From an uncultured bacterium (GTDB lineage: Bacteria; Myxococcota_A; Polyangia; Polyangiales; Houyiibacteriaceae), in assembly GCA_937984275.1 (NCBI GenBank), contig CALJYC010000156.1, positions 1 through 38,729 on the forward strand: a DNA stretch of 38,729 nucleotides, read 5' to 3'. This document shows positions 23,228-31,521 of the stretch, piece after piece. Both the position numbers and the translations under genes were made by a program. The stretch's first letter is position 1. The number at the start of each line of letters is the position of its first letter. The notes under the pieces are model-generated. The model saw nothing but the letters and a program-made list of their open reading frames with translations. It searched no databases and was not told where the DNA came from.

Positions 23228-25180
23228 TTACGGGGGAGCCAGGAGCATATCGAGCGGATTGCGGGTGACTCGGTTTGAGCCGTCGAGTGAGTTGATGTCG
23301 ATGCGGCTCAAGTCGACGCGCGGCGAGAAGATGGCCTCGTGAAACGAATCGACGACGCGCTGAGCGTAGCTCTCGCCCGTTTCGTCTTCTTCTAGCTCTG
23401 CTTCGCTGCAACCCCAGGCGGTTCCCGTGCGACCGAACAAGCAAATGCGCGCCCCGTCGACTTGGACGCGAAGCCCGTGTTTCGATCTCTCAAAACGGGG
23501 AGAACGCATGACCGCCTTTGCAAGGGCGCGGTCAATCGGGGTGTTGCTCGACTGCGCCTCCACCGGAAGCGCCCATCCCAGCCGGCGGAATACCCCCGGA
23601 TCGGTGGCGAGGACTTCTTCGTAGAGCGCCGTGGTTTCGCGCGGATCGGAAAGCGACTTCGCGAGGACAGCGAGAACTCGTTGTCGCAGGAGTGCGTCGC
23701 CCGGCTGCAGGCCTTTGAGCGCCTGCTCGGCGTGTTCGATCGCCTCATCGTAGTCACGCTGCGCCAACGAGACCTCGGCGAGCACGGCACCATAATAGGC
23801 AGCCGCACCTCGTCTCGGATCCTCCTTCATGACTTGCGCGATCGCCGCCCTGACCACGCCGGGACCGAGCGCTCCGATCAACTCGCCCAGAAGCCACGGC
23901 GGCATCACCGCGCTGCGGGCCGTCCCGACCGCGAATGTTCCGACGAGCCGCGCTTCATCGTCGAGGAAGCGAGCCACCTGCCGCGCGCTCATCCATGCCT
24001 CGAAACGCAACCAAAGCGCCTGACCCCGCGCCCACCAGCGCGAATAGAACGGCTTCGCGACGGCCCGCTCCGCCGACATCTCGGCCAACGTCAAGCGCGC
24101 TTGCCGATCGAGAAGCGCCACGATGCTCCTGTCCTGCTGTGCGTCCCGGCTGTTGTGTGCGCGCCGGTCCGGAAGCACCGAAGCCTTGTCAGTGATTCGA
24201 AGCGCCTCATCCGGCCTTCCCATCAACAACAGAAACGCGGCGAGCGAGCGGCGTGCTTCATTGCGGTCCGAGTCACGGACGTGTGCCGGCCGGGCCGCGC
24301 GATGACGCGGCACCTCCCGGAGCGCAGACAACGCCTCGGCAAAGCGCCCTGCCCGCATATAGAGATCGGCAAGCTCGAGCCAGGGGTTTCCGTACCAGGA
24401 AAGCCCACTCTTGGAGGCCTCCATCAAGAGTCGCTCCGCCTCGTCGAATCGGAACACCGACCTGGCGGCCTCTGCGTAGTTGCCGAGATCGACCGCCGTT
24501 GCGCTCCCAAAATGGGCGCTCCCGTATTCTACGGCCTCTCCACACACTTCGTAGCTCTTCGCGTCATCACCGGCTTCGAACTCGATCGCACACAACGCGT
24601 TCTTGGCTCGCTCGACCTGATAGGGGTCCTCGGTGGCCAAGCCCTCCTCGGCGGCCAAACGTGCTTTGTCGAACTCGCGCTTCTTCATGAGAGGCCACGC
24701 AAGCTCCGCCTTGAGTTGGGGCGTGTAGAGCTCGTTGTAGCGGTACATGAGCCCGAGCTGCTCATCGTAGTGCTCGAGATCGCCATGCGCGCGTGTCAGC
24801 GCCATCAAGATGCGCGCATGCCAACGCCAAGGCTGACTCGGCGCAGGCTGCATGCCCTCCCGAGCCTCGAAGAGATCGAGCGCACGCGTTTCATGAAAGA
24901 GCGCCTTCGGAAAATTTGCCTCTCCGTAGTGCTGCGCCGTGCCCAAGACGAGGTGGGCAACGTAGGAGTTCGGCTGCTCCACCAGGTATTTCTCAGCGTC
25001 TTCCCGAGCCTTCACGTAGCGCTCGCGCTCGACCAGTTCCCACAACCCGAGCTCTTCGACCTCCGCCTCTTCGCCCTCGAGCAAGAGAGGCCCCACCATG
25101 TCTTCCGCCTCGGCGAACGACGCACACATCGCGGCGGCCATCATGACAGCGGCAAAACGAGCTGACGGGGTCGGGCGCAT
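23228..25180 (-). CDS. Secreted TPR-rich protein of unknown function
   Basis: A 650-residue protein with an N-terminal Sec signal: MRPTPSARF, then a run of A, V and M, with likely cleavage after SFAEA near residue 25, so it probably works in the periplasm. Most of the rest is helical TPR-type repeats with Ala, Tyr and Glu at typical positions, for example VLGTAQHYGEANFPKALFHE, YMRAGRFAEALSALREVP and EVSLAQRDYDEAIEHAEQAL. The last 90 residues are a different, beta-like domain. The start at 25180 follows the MoxR stop by 2 bp (TGA-CG-ATG), showing tight cotranslation. The MoxR, TgpA and DUF58 genes upstream suggest it is the exported scaffold of that envelope system. No named family recognised. 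Confidence 0.8.
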   Translation of the reverse strand: MRPTPSARFAAVMMAAAMCASFAEAEDMVGPLLLEGEEAEVEELGLWELVERERYVKAREDAEKYLVEQPNSYVAHLVLGTAQHYGEANFPKALFHETRALDLFEAREGMQPAPSQPWRWHARILMALTRAHGDLEHYDEQLGLMYRYNELYTPQLKAELAWPLMKKREFDKARLAAEEGLATEDPYQVERAKNALCAIEFEAGDDAKSYEVCGEAVEYGSAHFGSATAVDLGNYAEAARSVFRFDEAERLLMEASKSGLSWYGNPWLELADLYMRAGRFAEALSALREVPRHRAARPAHVRDSDRNEARRSLAAFLLLMGRPDEALRITDKASVLPDRRAHNSRDAQQDRSIVALLDRQARLTLAEMSAERAVAKPFYSRWWARGQALWLRFEAWMSARQVARFLDDEARLVGTFAVGTARSAVMPPWLLGELIGALGPGVVRAAIAQVMKEDPRRGAAAYYGAVLAEVSLAQRDYDEAIEHAEQALKGLQPGDALLRQRVLAVLAKSLSDPRETTALYEEVLATDPGVFRRLGWALPVEAQSSNTPIDRALAKAVMRSPRFERSKHGLRVQVDGARICLFGRTGTAWGCSEAELEEDETGESYAQRVVDSFHEAIFSPRVDLSRIDINSLDGSNRVTRNPLDMLLAPP

Positions 25181-25182
25181 CG

Positions 25183-26196
25183 TCACCCGCGACGCAGGCT
25201 CGCCCGGGCGAGCTTTTCGATCTCGACGGCGGTGGCCTCGGCGATCAATGCATCGACGTCTTCCACACCCGGAGCGCATTCGAGCCGGTGCTTGAAGACA
25301 TGAGGCGCCAGGGCCTCGATGTCCTCGGGCGAGACGAAGTCCCGGCCGTGGATCACCGCACGCGCCTGAAGGGCCGGTAGCATCAAGACGAGCGCACGAG
25401 TCGACGCGCCTTGCAGTACACGCGAGTCGCTTCGCAGCAACCGCGCCAAATCTACCAACGCTTCCTTGACGACGGGTGCGACATGAACGGACCCGCGTGT
25501 CTGACGCCGAGCTGCGAGAATCTCCGCGCGGGACACGCCCGGATGATCGCGAGCTACATCGAGGCTTGCCCGGGGATACTGTTCCAGCACCTCGAGCTCG
25601 GACGCCCGATCGATGTGCTTCATCTCGATTTTGAACAGGAACCGGTCGAGCTGCGGAGTGGGGAGCGGATACGTGCCCGCCAAGTCGAGCGGGTTCTGGG
25701 TCGCGATGACGAAAAACAGGTCGTCGAGCGCATAGGAGCGGTTGTCGACCGTCACCTGCTTTTCAGCCATGGCCTCGAGCATCGCCGCCTGCACTTTCGG
25801 CGATGTGCGGTTGATCTCATCGGCTAGCACGATATGCGCAAACACCGGGCCGCGGCGAAACGCAAAGCGGCTGGTTTCTACGTCGAAGATGTTCGTGCCG
25901 GTGATGTCGCTCGGAAGCAGGTCAGGGGTGAACTGGATACGGCGAAACGCCGCGACATCGCTCGTGTCGTCACCTTCTTCGAGCGCATTGCCGAGGGCCC
26001 GCGCGAGGGTCGTCTTTCCCGAGCCCGGGTAGTCTTCGAGAAGCACGTGTCCGTCGGCGAGCAACGCGATGAGGACCAGCTCGACCACGTCGTCCCGACC
26101 TCGAATGGCCGCGCTCAAACGAGCGCCCAAGCGCTCGGCAACCTCCCGTGCGCCGGTCAACGTATCGTCGATGGGTGACTGAATCGCCTGCTGCAT
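25183..26196 (-). CDS. MoxR-family AAA+ ATPase
   Basis: A 337-residue cytosolic chaperone-like ATPase. Walker A is EDYPGSGKTTLA (Lys61), Walker B is IVLADEINRTSPK (Asp126, Glu127), followed by MAEKQVTVDNRSY, the sensor-1 FFVIATQNPLDLAGTYPLP, and the C-terminal lid with PGVSRAEILAARR. MoxR proteins typically stand beside DUF58 and von Willebrand A proteins and help assemble or activate complexes; the DUF58 gene is two genes upstream. A von Willebrand factor A gene is absent here, unlike many MoxR operons. The gene lies 33 bp after the transglutaminase gene and 2 bp before the secreted TPR gene. Confidence 0.93.
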   Translation of the reverse strand: MQQAIQSPIDDTLTGAREVAERLGARLSAAIRGRDDVVELVLIALLADGHVLLEDYPGSGKTTLARALGNALEEGDDTSDVAAFRRIQFTPDLLPSDITGTNIFDVETSRFAFRRGPVFAHIVLADEINRTSPKVQAAMLEAMAEKQVTVDNRSYALDDLFFVIATQNPLDLAGTYPLPTPQLDRFLFKIEMKHIDRASELEVLEQYPRASLDVARDHPGVSRAEILAARRQTRGSVHVAPVVKEALVDLARLLRSDSRVLQGASTRALVLMLPALQARAVIHGRDFVSPEDIEALAPHVFKHRLECAPGVEDVDALIAEATAVEIEKLARASLRRG

Positions 26197-26229
26197 GTCA
26201 GCTCAAAGCTCCGTGGCTGAAGGATGGCA

Positions 26230-28407
26230 TCATTTTGAACGTAACCAAGACCAAGGGGTGAGTAACCCCAAAAACCGCTGCCAAAGCGGGAATCTGTCGC
26301 GGATGTCGCGACGAACATTCGCGGCATCGTGACGGAGTTGGTGTGGATCGGCCTCGTGCTCACCGTACACGGCGGCGACGTGGGCAGTCGTCAGTGGCGC
26401 GAACGACGGTAGGCGGTCGCGAATCCGGTGTGCGAAGGACTCGCGTGACTCGCCGAATTCTCTCCGAATCGCAACCTCGCCAATGCGATCGAGCTCGGCC
26501 CGATAAACCACTCTCGGCAGCTGGGCGGCGCCCGCCCAACTCGGGGCAAGCATGCGCCACATCTTGACCAGATAGAGCAACGCGATGAGGCTGGCGAGCA
26601 GCGCCAAGAACCAGGCTCCGGCCGTCAACGTCATGCGCCGCGCAAGCTCCTTGATCCTGGGTAGGTCGGTCGCGGAAAGGGGAATCGGAGACGCGCCGCG
26701 AGCGAGCTCGCCGAGGAGGCGCTGCAAATCGGCATCCATCGGCTGCTCGGCCGGATCGAGGGCGCGCTCGGGATAGACGTCCAGCACCACCCACCCAAAA
26801 CCATCGATGTAAACCTCGGGCCACGCGTGCGACGCTCCACCTGAAAGGAGAAGCGAGGAGCCGCCCTGACGCGCCGACTCACTGACCGCATAGCCGGTGG
26901 CGACACGCGCGGGAACTCCTAGGCTTCGCATCAGATAGGTCGCCGCGTGGGAGAAGTGCACGCAATAGCCCGTGCGATCACCAAAGAGGAAGCTGGCGGT
27001 GGGATCCTCCGCGCCGCTGTGCTCGTTCTTGAGGCTGTAGATCCCTTCTCGCCCGAGCCAGCCGGTGATCGCAAAGGCTTGGGCAATCGGATTGTCCTCC
27101 AGTCCTTCCGGCAGCCCAGCGCTTATCTCGGCTCCAAGCTGCGCGTACCGTGCATCGGGCGGAGTCTCGGTGTAGTGCGCCCACTGTTCTTTGGACCAGT
27201 CTTGAGAGCCCAGGCGACCATCGAGCATCGAGGTGTAGTCGGCGGTGAGCACGCCAGATGTCGCACGGTAGACACGCCGGAAACGATTGGGCGAGGGATT
27301 CTCTAGCGGCTCGACCTCGATCGGCGCCTCGAGCGCGAAGGGTTGCCTATGGTCGGCCATCAACGCGATGGTGGTTTCGAGCGGTCCCCGATTGTCATTG
27401 ACTGAAGGCGCGTTCTCGACCTCGATGAGGCGTGTCGGAAAGTAAGGGATCAGATCGTTATCGATGTCCTGACGCCCCGAGACCACCAGCTTTCGACCAT
27501 TGTATTGACTGAACGCGCCCTGCCGAAAGTAGTAGACGCCGCTCGGCGGCGAGTAGTCGTCATGAAAGAGCACGACTGCGACGGGGACCCGAGACCCTCC
27601 GGTGTTGTACCTATTCCGGAACTCGAGCTCGCTGGCGGACGGCCCGCCTCTCTCTTGCTTGTCGCTCTTGCCATCCTTGCCCTCGGACTGGTCAGGTCGA
27701 AGACCGAGCCCTCCTCCTCCAGCCGGAGGCGGAGGCATGCCGATCATCGGCGTCGCCACGACGATCATGGCGAGAAGCAGCGCGACGACACCGAGGTTGA
27801 GGACGGCTCGGCCAAACCGTTGTTCCCGCAACAACAGCACCAGCCCAAACACGGTCGCCGTGCCGCCCATGAAGAGGAAGAGCCACGTCGGGTCCCATCC
27901 GAGCGCGATAATCCAGTCCGCCAAATAAAACGGCCGGTTAATCGCACCGTGGCGATGCGGAATGAAGAGCTGCGCAAAGGCTACGGCGACGAGAAGAAGC
28001 TCGAAGACCGCGAAGATCGCCCTCCGCTTGGAGCCGGCCCGCATGGCCGCGCTGCCGATCGCGGCCACCAACAGCGCTGTCAACGTACCGGCGAACCGGA
28101 GCGCTCCCACCGGCCCCAACGCGGCCGCCAACACGGACCCGTGGGTTAGTGAAGAGCGAAGCACTGCGACCATCGCGATCAGCAAGACCGCGCCGACGAC
28201 GACCGCCGAGGTGCGCAAACGTGTACGCCCGAGCTTAGCTCCGATGAGGCACCCGCCGAATCCTCCGAGGAAAGCGGCGAGAACGGAGCCGGAAGGAGCC
28301 ATCGTCGCGATCAGTACGCTCCAACCGAGCCCGTGGATCGTGGCTCTTCCGAGCTCGGCAAGGGCGCCGGCCGCCCCAAGCGACGCGGGCTGCGCGATCG
28401 CGGTCAT
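26230..28407 (-). CDS. TgpA-like membrane protein with transglutaminase-like domain
   Basis: A 725-residue inner-membrane protein of the DUF3488/TgpA group. Residues 1-220 hold about seven hydrophobic segments. A Pro/Gly then charged linker (about 222-262) leads to a large external part ending in a transglutaminase-like fold at 440-545. That fold has Cys482 in TGYCVHFSHAA, His527 in SHAWPEVY and Asp543 in VLDVYPE, a complete catalytic triad. One more membrane helix (592-611) precedes a cytosolic tail. The related Pseudomonas TgpA has a periplasmic transglutaminase domain and is essential; substrate is not known here. The ATG at 28407 overlaps the DUF58 stop in ATGA. Confidence 0.9.
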   Translation of the reverse strand: MTAIAQPASLGAAGALAELGRATIHGLGWSVLIATMAPSGSVLAAFLGGFGGCLIGAKLGRTRLRTSAVVVGAVLLIAMVAVLRSSLTHGSVLAAALGPVGALRFAGTLTALLVAAIGSAAMRAGSKRRAIFAVFELLLVAVAFAQLFIPHRHGAINRPFYLADWIIALGWDPTWLFLFMGGTATVFGLVLLLREQRFGRAVLNLGVVALLLAMIVVATPMIGMPPPPAGGGGLGLRPDQSEGKDGKSDKQERGGPSASELEFRNRYNTGGSRVPVAVVLFHDDYSPPSGVYYFRQGAFSQYNGRKLVVSGRQDIDNDLIPYFPTRLIEVENAPSVNDNRGPLETTIALMADHRQPFALEAPIEVEPLENPSPNRFRRVYRATSGVLTADYTSMLDGRLGSQDWSKEQWAHYTETPPDARYAQLGAEISAGLPEGLEDNPIAQAFAITGWLGREGIYSLKNEHSGAEDPTASFLFGDRTGYCVHFSHAATYLMRSLGVPARVATGYAVSESARQGGSSLLLSGGASHAWPEVYIDGFGWVVLDVYPERALDPAEQPMDADLQRLLGELARGASPIPLSATDLPRIKELARRMTLTAGAWFLALLASLIALLYLVKMWRMLAPSWAGAAQLPRVVYRAELDRIGEVAIRREFGESRESFAHRIRDRLPSFAPLTTAHVAAVYGEHEADPHQLRHDAANVRRDIRDRFPLWQRFLGLLTPWSWLRSK

Positions 28408-29726
28408 GCCGCCCTCCGACGCGCCGAGTCCAGATGCCTGCCGTCGCCGAGCACCCGCCCGCTCACGCGGTCGATGATGACCACCTCGCAACGGAGCTGA
28501 CCCAGGGCCCTGCCGACGCGCTCGAGATCACCGCGCTCGACGCCCGATGAGCCCGCCGGCGTGAGAAGCCACCGTCGCCACTGCGATTGAGCATGCGGAT
28601 CGTGAACCGCGTCGACCGCAATGACGACACGGACGCGGCCGTAGCGCCGGGTCGTGACCGAGCGCAACTCGTCGAGCCATGCCGCCATGGTCGGAGGCGC
28701 GAACACCACGAGCGCGGCGGGCCCTCCCGGATCCACCTCTGCCAGGAAGCGCTTCAAGCCGCTCCCGCTTTGGCCCGAGAACCCCGAAGAGGTCATCACC
28801 TTGTGGAGCGCGTCGGAACGATCCGACGTCGCCTCTGGAGAACCATCGGCCGCAAACCGCCAGTCCATGCCGAGCGCCTCTTCCTCAATCGCCGCCCGCG
28901 CCGCCGCGGCGGCCGCTTCGTCGTGTGCGTCAGCGACGAGGTAGGCGACGGTCCTGCGGGCCCGACTCAACGCGCGCTCCGGGGTCCGGACCATCAGCTT
29001 GCGCGTGCGGCCAAACACCTTCCAATGAATGAAACGCGCAGAATCGCCCGGCACGTATCTCCGGAGCTCGACCCGGTCGCCATCTTCGAGTCCCATCGGA
29101 TGCGGGTACTCCTCCCCACCGGTGAGCGAGGTGAGAACAGGCAGTCGCCGAATGCCGCCAAGGTGGGGAAGCACCTCGATGGGACCGGGTTGGCGATGGT
29201 GAAACGCGATTCGGGACAGCCCGAACGCATCTTGTACGACGACCCTCCGGATGACCGTTTGGAAAATACCGCGCCGGCGAAGCGTCACCCGCTCTCGAAG
29301 CCGCCCACGCTCGGAAACACGGTCGGCCGCGTCGGCATGCGGTGACACCCAGGTCCAATTCACCTGCACCAACGGAAGCCACCACAAGGACGGAAGCGAA
29401 AAGCCCGTCGGCAACGGCGCCCCGGTCTCGAATGTCGAAGTCGACCAACGAAACGACGCCCGCCTGAGCCGCAACCAAAGGCCGAGGGCACTGCAGGCAA
29501 CGACCACCGTCGCGATCGCGAGCAGGCCCACGCCGCCATAGCCGACGACCAGCAAAACCAGATCGAGCTTCTTGAAGCCAAAGCTGAGCAACGCCACGAA
29601 CGCGACCCCGGCGAGCGCCATGCCGAGCGGGGTGAACGGCCACAGATCGGCGGCGCGCCGCGCGACAGACCCAGCCCGCGCAAGAGCCCCCTCGACCGAT
29701 CCGGGAAATGCGTTGGGGGGCTTCAT
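28404..29726 (-). CDS. DUF58 domain protein
   Basis: A 440-residue protein anchored by two adjacent hydrophobic segments (about 33-50 and 55-85). The extracytoplasmic or cytosolic part has the DUF58 signature at 207-240: a Tyr-Pro-His start, LEDGDRVELRRYVPGD, and RFIHWKVFGRTRKL. After this, residues about 255-420 form a von Willebrand A-like fold, as in many DUF58 proteins (VAYLVADAHDEAAAAA, ALVVFAPP, VRVVIAVDAV). These proteins pair with MoxR ATPases in the same operon; their exact role is unsettled. The start at 29726 avoids an extension into the promoter gap. It is the first gene of the leftward operon. Confidence 0.9.
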   Translation of the reverse strand: MKPPNAFPGSVEGALARAGSVARRAADLWPFTPLGMALAGVAFVALLSFGFKKLDLVLLVVGYGGVGLLAIATVVVACSALGLWLRLRRASFRWSTSTFETGAPLPTGFSLPSLWWLPLVQVNWTWVSPHADAADRVSERGRLRERVTLRRRGIFQTVIRRVVVQDAFGLSRIAFHHRQPGPIEVLPHLGGIRRLPVLTSLTGGEEYPHPMGLEDGDRVELRRYVPGDSARFIHWKVFGRTRKLMVRTPERALSRARRTVAYLVADAHDEAAAAAARAAIEEEALGMDWRFAADGSPEATSDRSDALHKVMTSSGFSGQSGSGLKRFLAEVDPGGPAALVVFAPPTMAAWLDELRSVTTRRYGRVRVVIAVDAVHDPHAQSQWRRWLLTPAGSSGVERGDLERVGRALGQLRCEVVIIDRVSGRVLGDGRHLDSARRRAA

Positions 29727-29773
29727 GCTCGCGATCGTGCCACGTGACAGCAGTTTAGGCCGCCGAGAGTGTC

Positions 29774-29801
29774 TTGACAGCCCTAGAGCCAAAGCTAACC
29801 T
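29774..29801 (+). promoter_or_regulatory. Promoter candidate for the ABC/GldG operon
   Basis: A perfect TTGACA (29774-29779), a 16-base spacer and TAACCT (29796-29801) point right in the 119-bp gap between the divergent operons. A GAGGGAGA ribosome-binding site stands just before the ATG at 29846. A CACGTG palindrome lies near 29741, on the side of the leftward operon. Confidence 0.5.
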
Positions 29802-29845
29802 CTGCCAGCCCGGCGAAAAGCCATGGATCACGCCCGAGGGAGAAT

Positions 29846-30811
29846 ATGACCGATGTGATGATCGACGCGCGGGATTTGACCAAGCACTACGGTGCGGTCA
29901 CCGCGCTCAAGAACGCTACTTTTCAAGTCAACCGGGGCGAGGTCGTCGGTTTCCTAGGTCCGAACGGCGCCGGGAAAACCACGACGATGAAGATCCTCAC
30001 GTGCTTCATCGCGCCCTCCGCGGGGACGGCGCGCATCGGCGGCGCCGACATCTTCGAGGACCCGATCGCCGTCCGCGAAGCGATTGGCTATCTGCCCGAA
30101 AGCACGCCGCTCTACACCGAGATGCTGGTGCTCGAGTACCTCGAATTCGTCGGAAAGATGCGCGGGCTGAGCGGCGCAGGGCTTCAGGCGCGGCTTCGAA
30201 GAGTCGTCGAGGAAACCAGCCTGGGCGACGTCATCGGCAAGAGCATCGGCGAGCTGTCCAAGGGCTTCCGCCAGCGGGTCGGCCTCGCACAGGCCCTGAT
30301 TCACGAGCCACCGGTCCTGATTCTCGACGAGCCGATGAGTGGTCTCGATCCGAACCAGGCCTCGGAGATTCGGGAGCTGATTCGCGAGATCGGCCGCGAG
30401 CGCACCGTGATTTTGTCGACCCACAATCTGGCGGAGGTGCGGGTCACCTGCGGGCGCGTACTGATTATTTCCCAGGGTGAGCTCGTGGCGGACGACACCC
30501 CGGAGGAGCTCGCAGCGCGAGGTGGCAAGCCCCGCTTCGTGGCGACGCTCCGGCAAAACGGTCACAGCCCGTCGGACATTCGCGAAGCGTTTTCCGTCAT
30601 CGGCGACGCCCAAAGTGTGAAGGATCAAACCGGCGCCGCAGCCGGCGAGGTGGTCGTCGAGGTTGTGCCAAAGGGCAACCAGGACCTGCGCGCGGACATC
30701 TTCCAGGCGGCGGTGGCCGCCAACCTCGTGCTCCTCGGCCTCGAGCAGCGCGGAGAAAACCTCGAAGACATCTTCCGACAGCTCACGACGGGCACGGGGG
30801 CGTCATCATGA
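29846..30811 (+). CDS. ABC-2 type transporter ATP-binding protein (GldA-like)
   Basis: A 321-residue ABC ATPase. Walker A is GPNGAGKTT (38-46), the Q-loop region is YLPESTPLYTEM, the signature is ELSKGFRQR (136-144, replacing LSGGQ), Walker B is VLILDEP (157-163), and the switch His193 is in STHNL. The C-terminal 100 residues form the extension seen in ABC-2 and GldA-type subunits. The permease start overlaps its stop by ATGA, so the two subunits are made together. In Bacteroidetes GldA works with GldF and GldG in gliding motility; the same set elsewhere has no defined substrate. The start at 29846 has GAGGGAGA upstream, ruling out the longer frame from 29774, which lies inside the promoter. 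Confidence 0.93.
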   Translation: MTDVMIDARDLTKHYGAVTALKNATFQVNRGEVVGFLGPNGAGKTTTMKILTCFIAPSAGTARIGGADIFEDPIAVREAIGYLPESTPLYTEMLVLEYLEFVGKMRGLSGAGLQARLRRVVEETSLGDVIGKSIGELSKGFRQRVGLAQALIHEPPVLILDEPMSGLDPNQASEIRELIREIGRERTVILSTHNLAEVRVTCGRVLIISQGELVADDTPEELAARGGKPRFVATLRQNGHSPSDIREAFSVIGDAQSVKDQTGAAAGEVVVEVVPKGNQDLRADIFQAAVAANLVLLGLEQRGENLEDIFRQLTTGTGASS

Positions 30812-31518
30812 ATCACATCCTCACCATCGGCGGCCGCCAGTTTCGAAGCTACTTCAACGGGCCGGTGGCATACATCGTCATCTGCATCGTCATGTTGACG
30901 TTGGGCTTCTTCTTCTGGAACACGTTTTTCCTCTACGGGCGCGCCAGCGCTCGAGAGATGTTTCGTTGGTTGGGACTCATCCTCGTGTTCGCCCTTCCCG
31001 CGCTAACGATGGGCCTTCTCGCCGAAGAGAAGCGCACCGGCACCATCGAGCTTCTCATCACGATGCCTGTGACCGAGGCGCAAGTGATCCTGGGCAAGTT
31101 CCTAGGGGTCGTCGGTCTCTACGCGGTCCTCTTGGTGCTGACCCTCGCCTACCCGATCAGCATCTCCACCCTCGGCAACCTCGATTGGGGCCCCGTATGG
31201 AGCGGCTACCTCGGCTTGTTCCTGCAAGGCTCCGCCATTCTCGCCATCGGCTTGATGGCATCGAGTTGGACAAGCAATCAGTTGATCGCTCTGTTCGTCG
31301 CCCTGACGTTGAGCGTGTTCTTCTGGGTGCTCGACAAGTTCTTGGCACTGCTTCCGACGAGCGCAGCCTCGGCCCTGCAATGGTTGTCGTTCGACTACCA
31401 CTTCCAAAGCATGGCCCGCGGCGTCGTGGACCTGCGCGACGTTCTCTTCTTTCTCTCCATGACCCTATTCGCATTGGCACTGGCGTTTAGGGCATTGGAA
31501 TCGCGGCGGTGGAGCTGA
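30808..31518 (+). CDS. ABC-2 type permease (GldF-like)
   Basis: A 236-residue inner-membrane protein with six predicted helices. Around residue 60 it has the ABC-2 permease signature ALTMGLLAEEKRTGTIELLITMPVTE, the coupling stretch to the ATPase, then ILGKFLGVVGLYAVLL. It most likely forms the membrane path of the exporter with the preceding ATPase, probably as a dimer. It is followed by a GldG-like protein after 3 bp, matching the GldA-F-G order. Start by ATGA overlap with the ATPase gene. Substrate unknown. Confidence 0.92.
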   Translation: MNHILTIGGRQFRSYFNGPVAYIVICIVMLTLGFFFWNTFFLYGRASAREMFRWLGLILVFALPALTMGLLAEEKRTGTIELLITMPVTEAQVILGKFLGVVGLYAVLLVLTLAYPISISTLGNLDWGPVWSGYLGLFLQGSAILAIGLMASSWTSNQLIALFVALTLSVFFWVLDKFLALLPTSAASALQWLSFDYHFQSMARGVVDLRDVLFFLSMTLFALALAFRALESRRWS

Positions 31519-31521
31519 TCG

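Noticed and set aside
23462-25165. Open frame of 567 codons on the plus strand, antisense to the secreted TPR gene
   Set aside because: Composition is rich in Arg, His and Pro as expected from the shadow of a GC-rich gene. No motif or ribosome-binding site; the minus-strand frame has a signal peptide and repeats.
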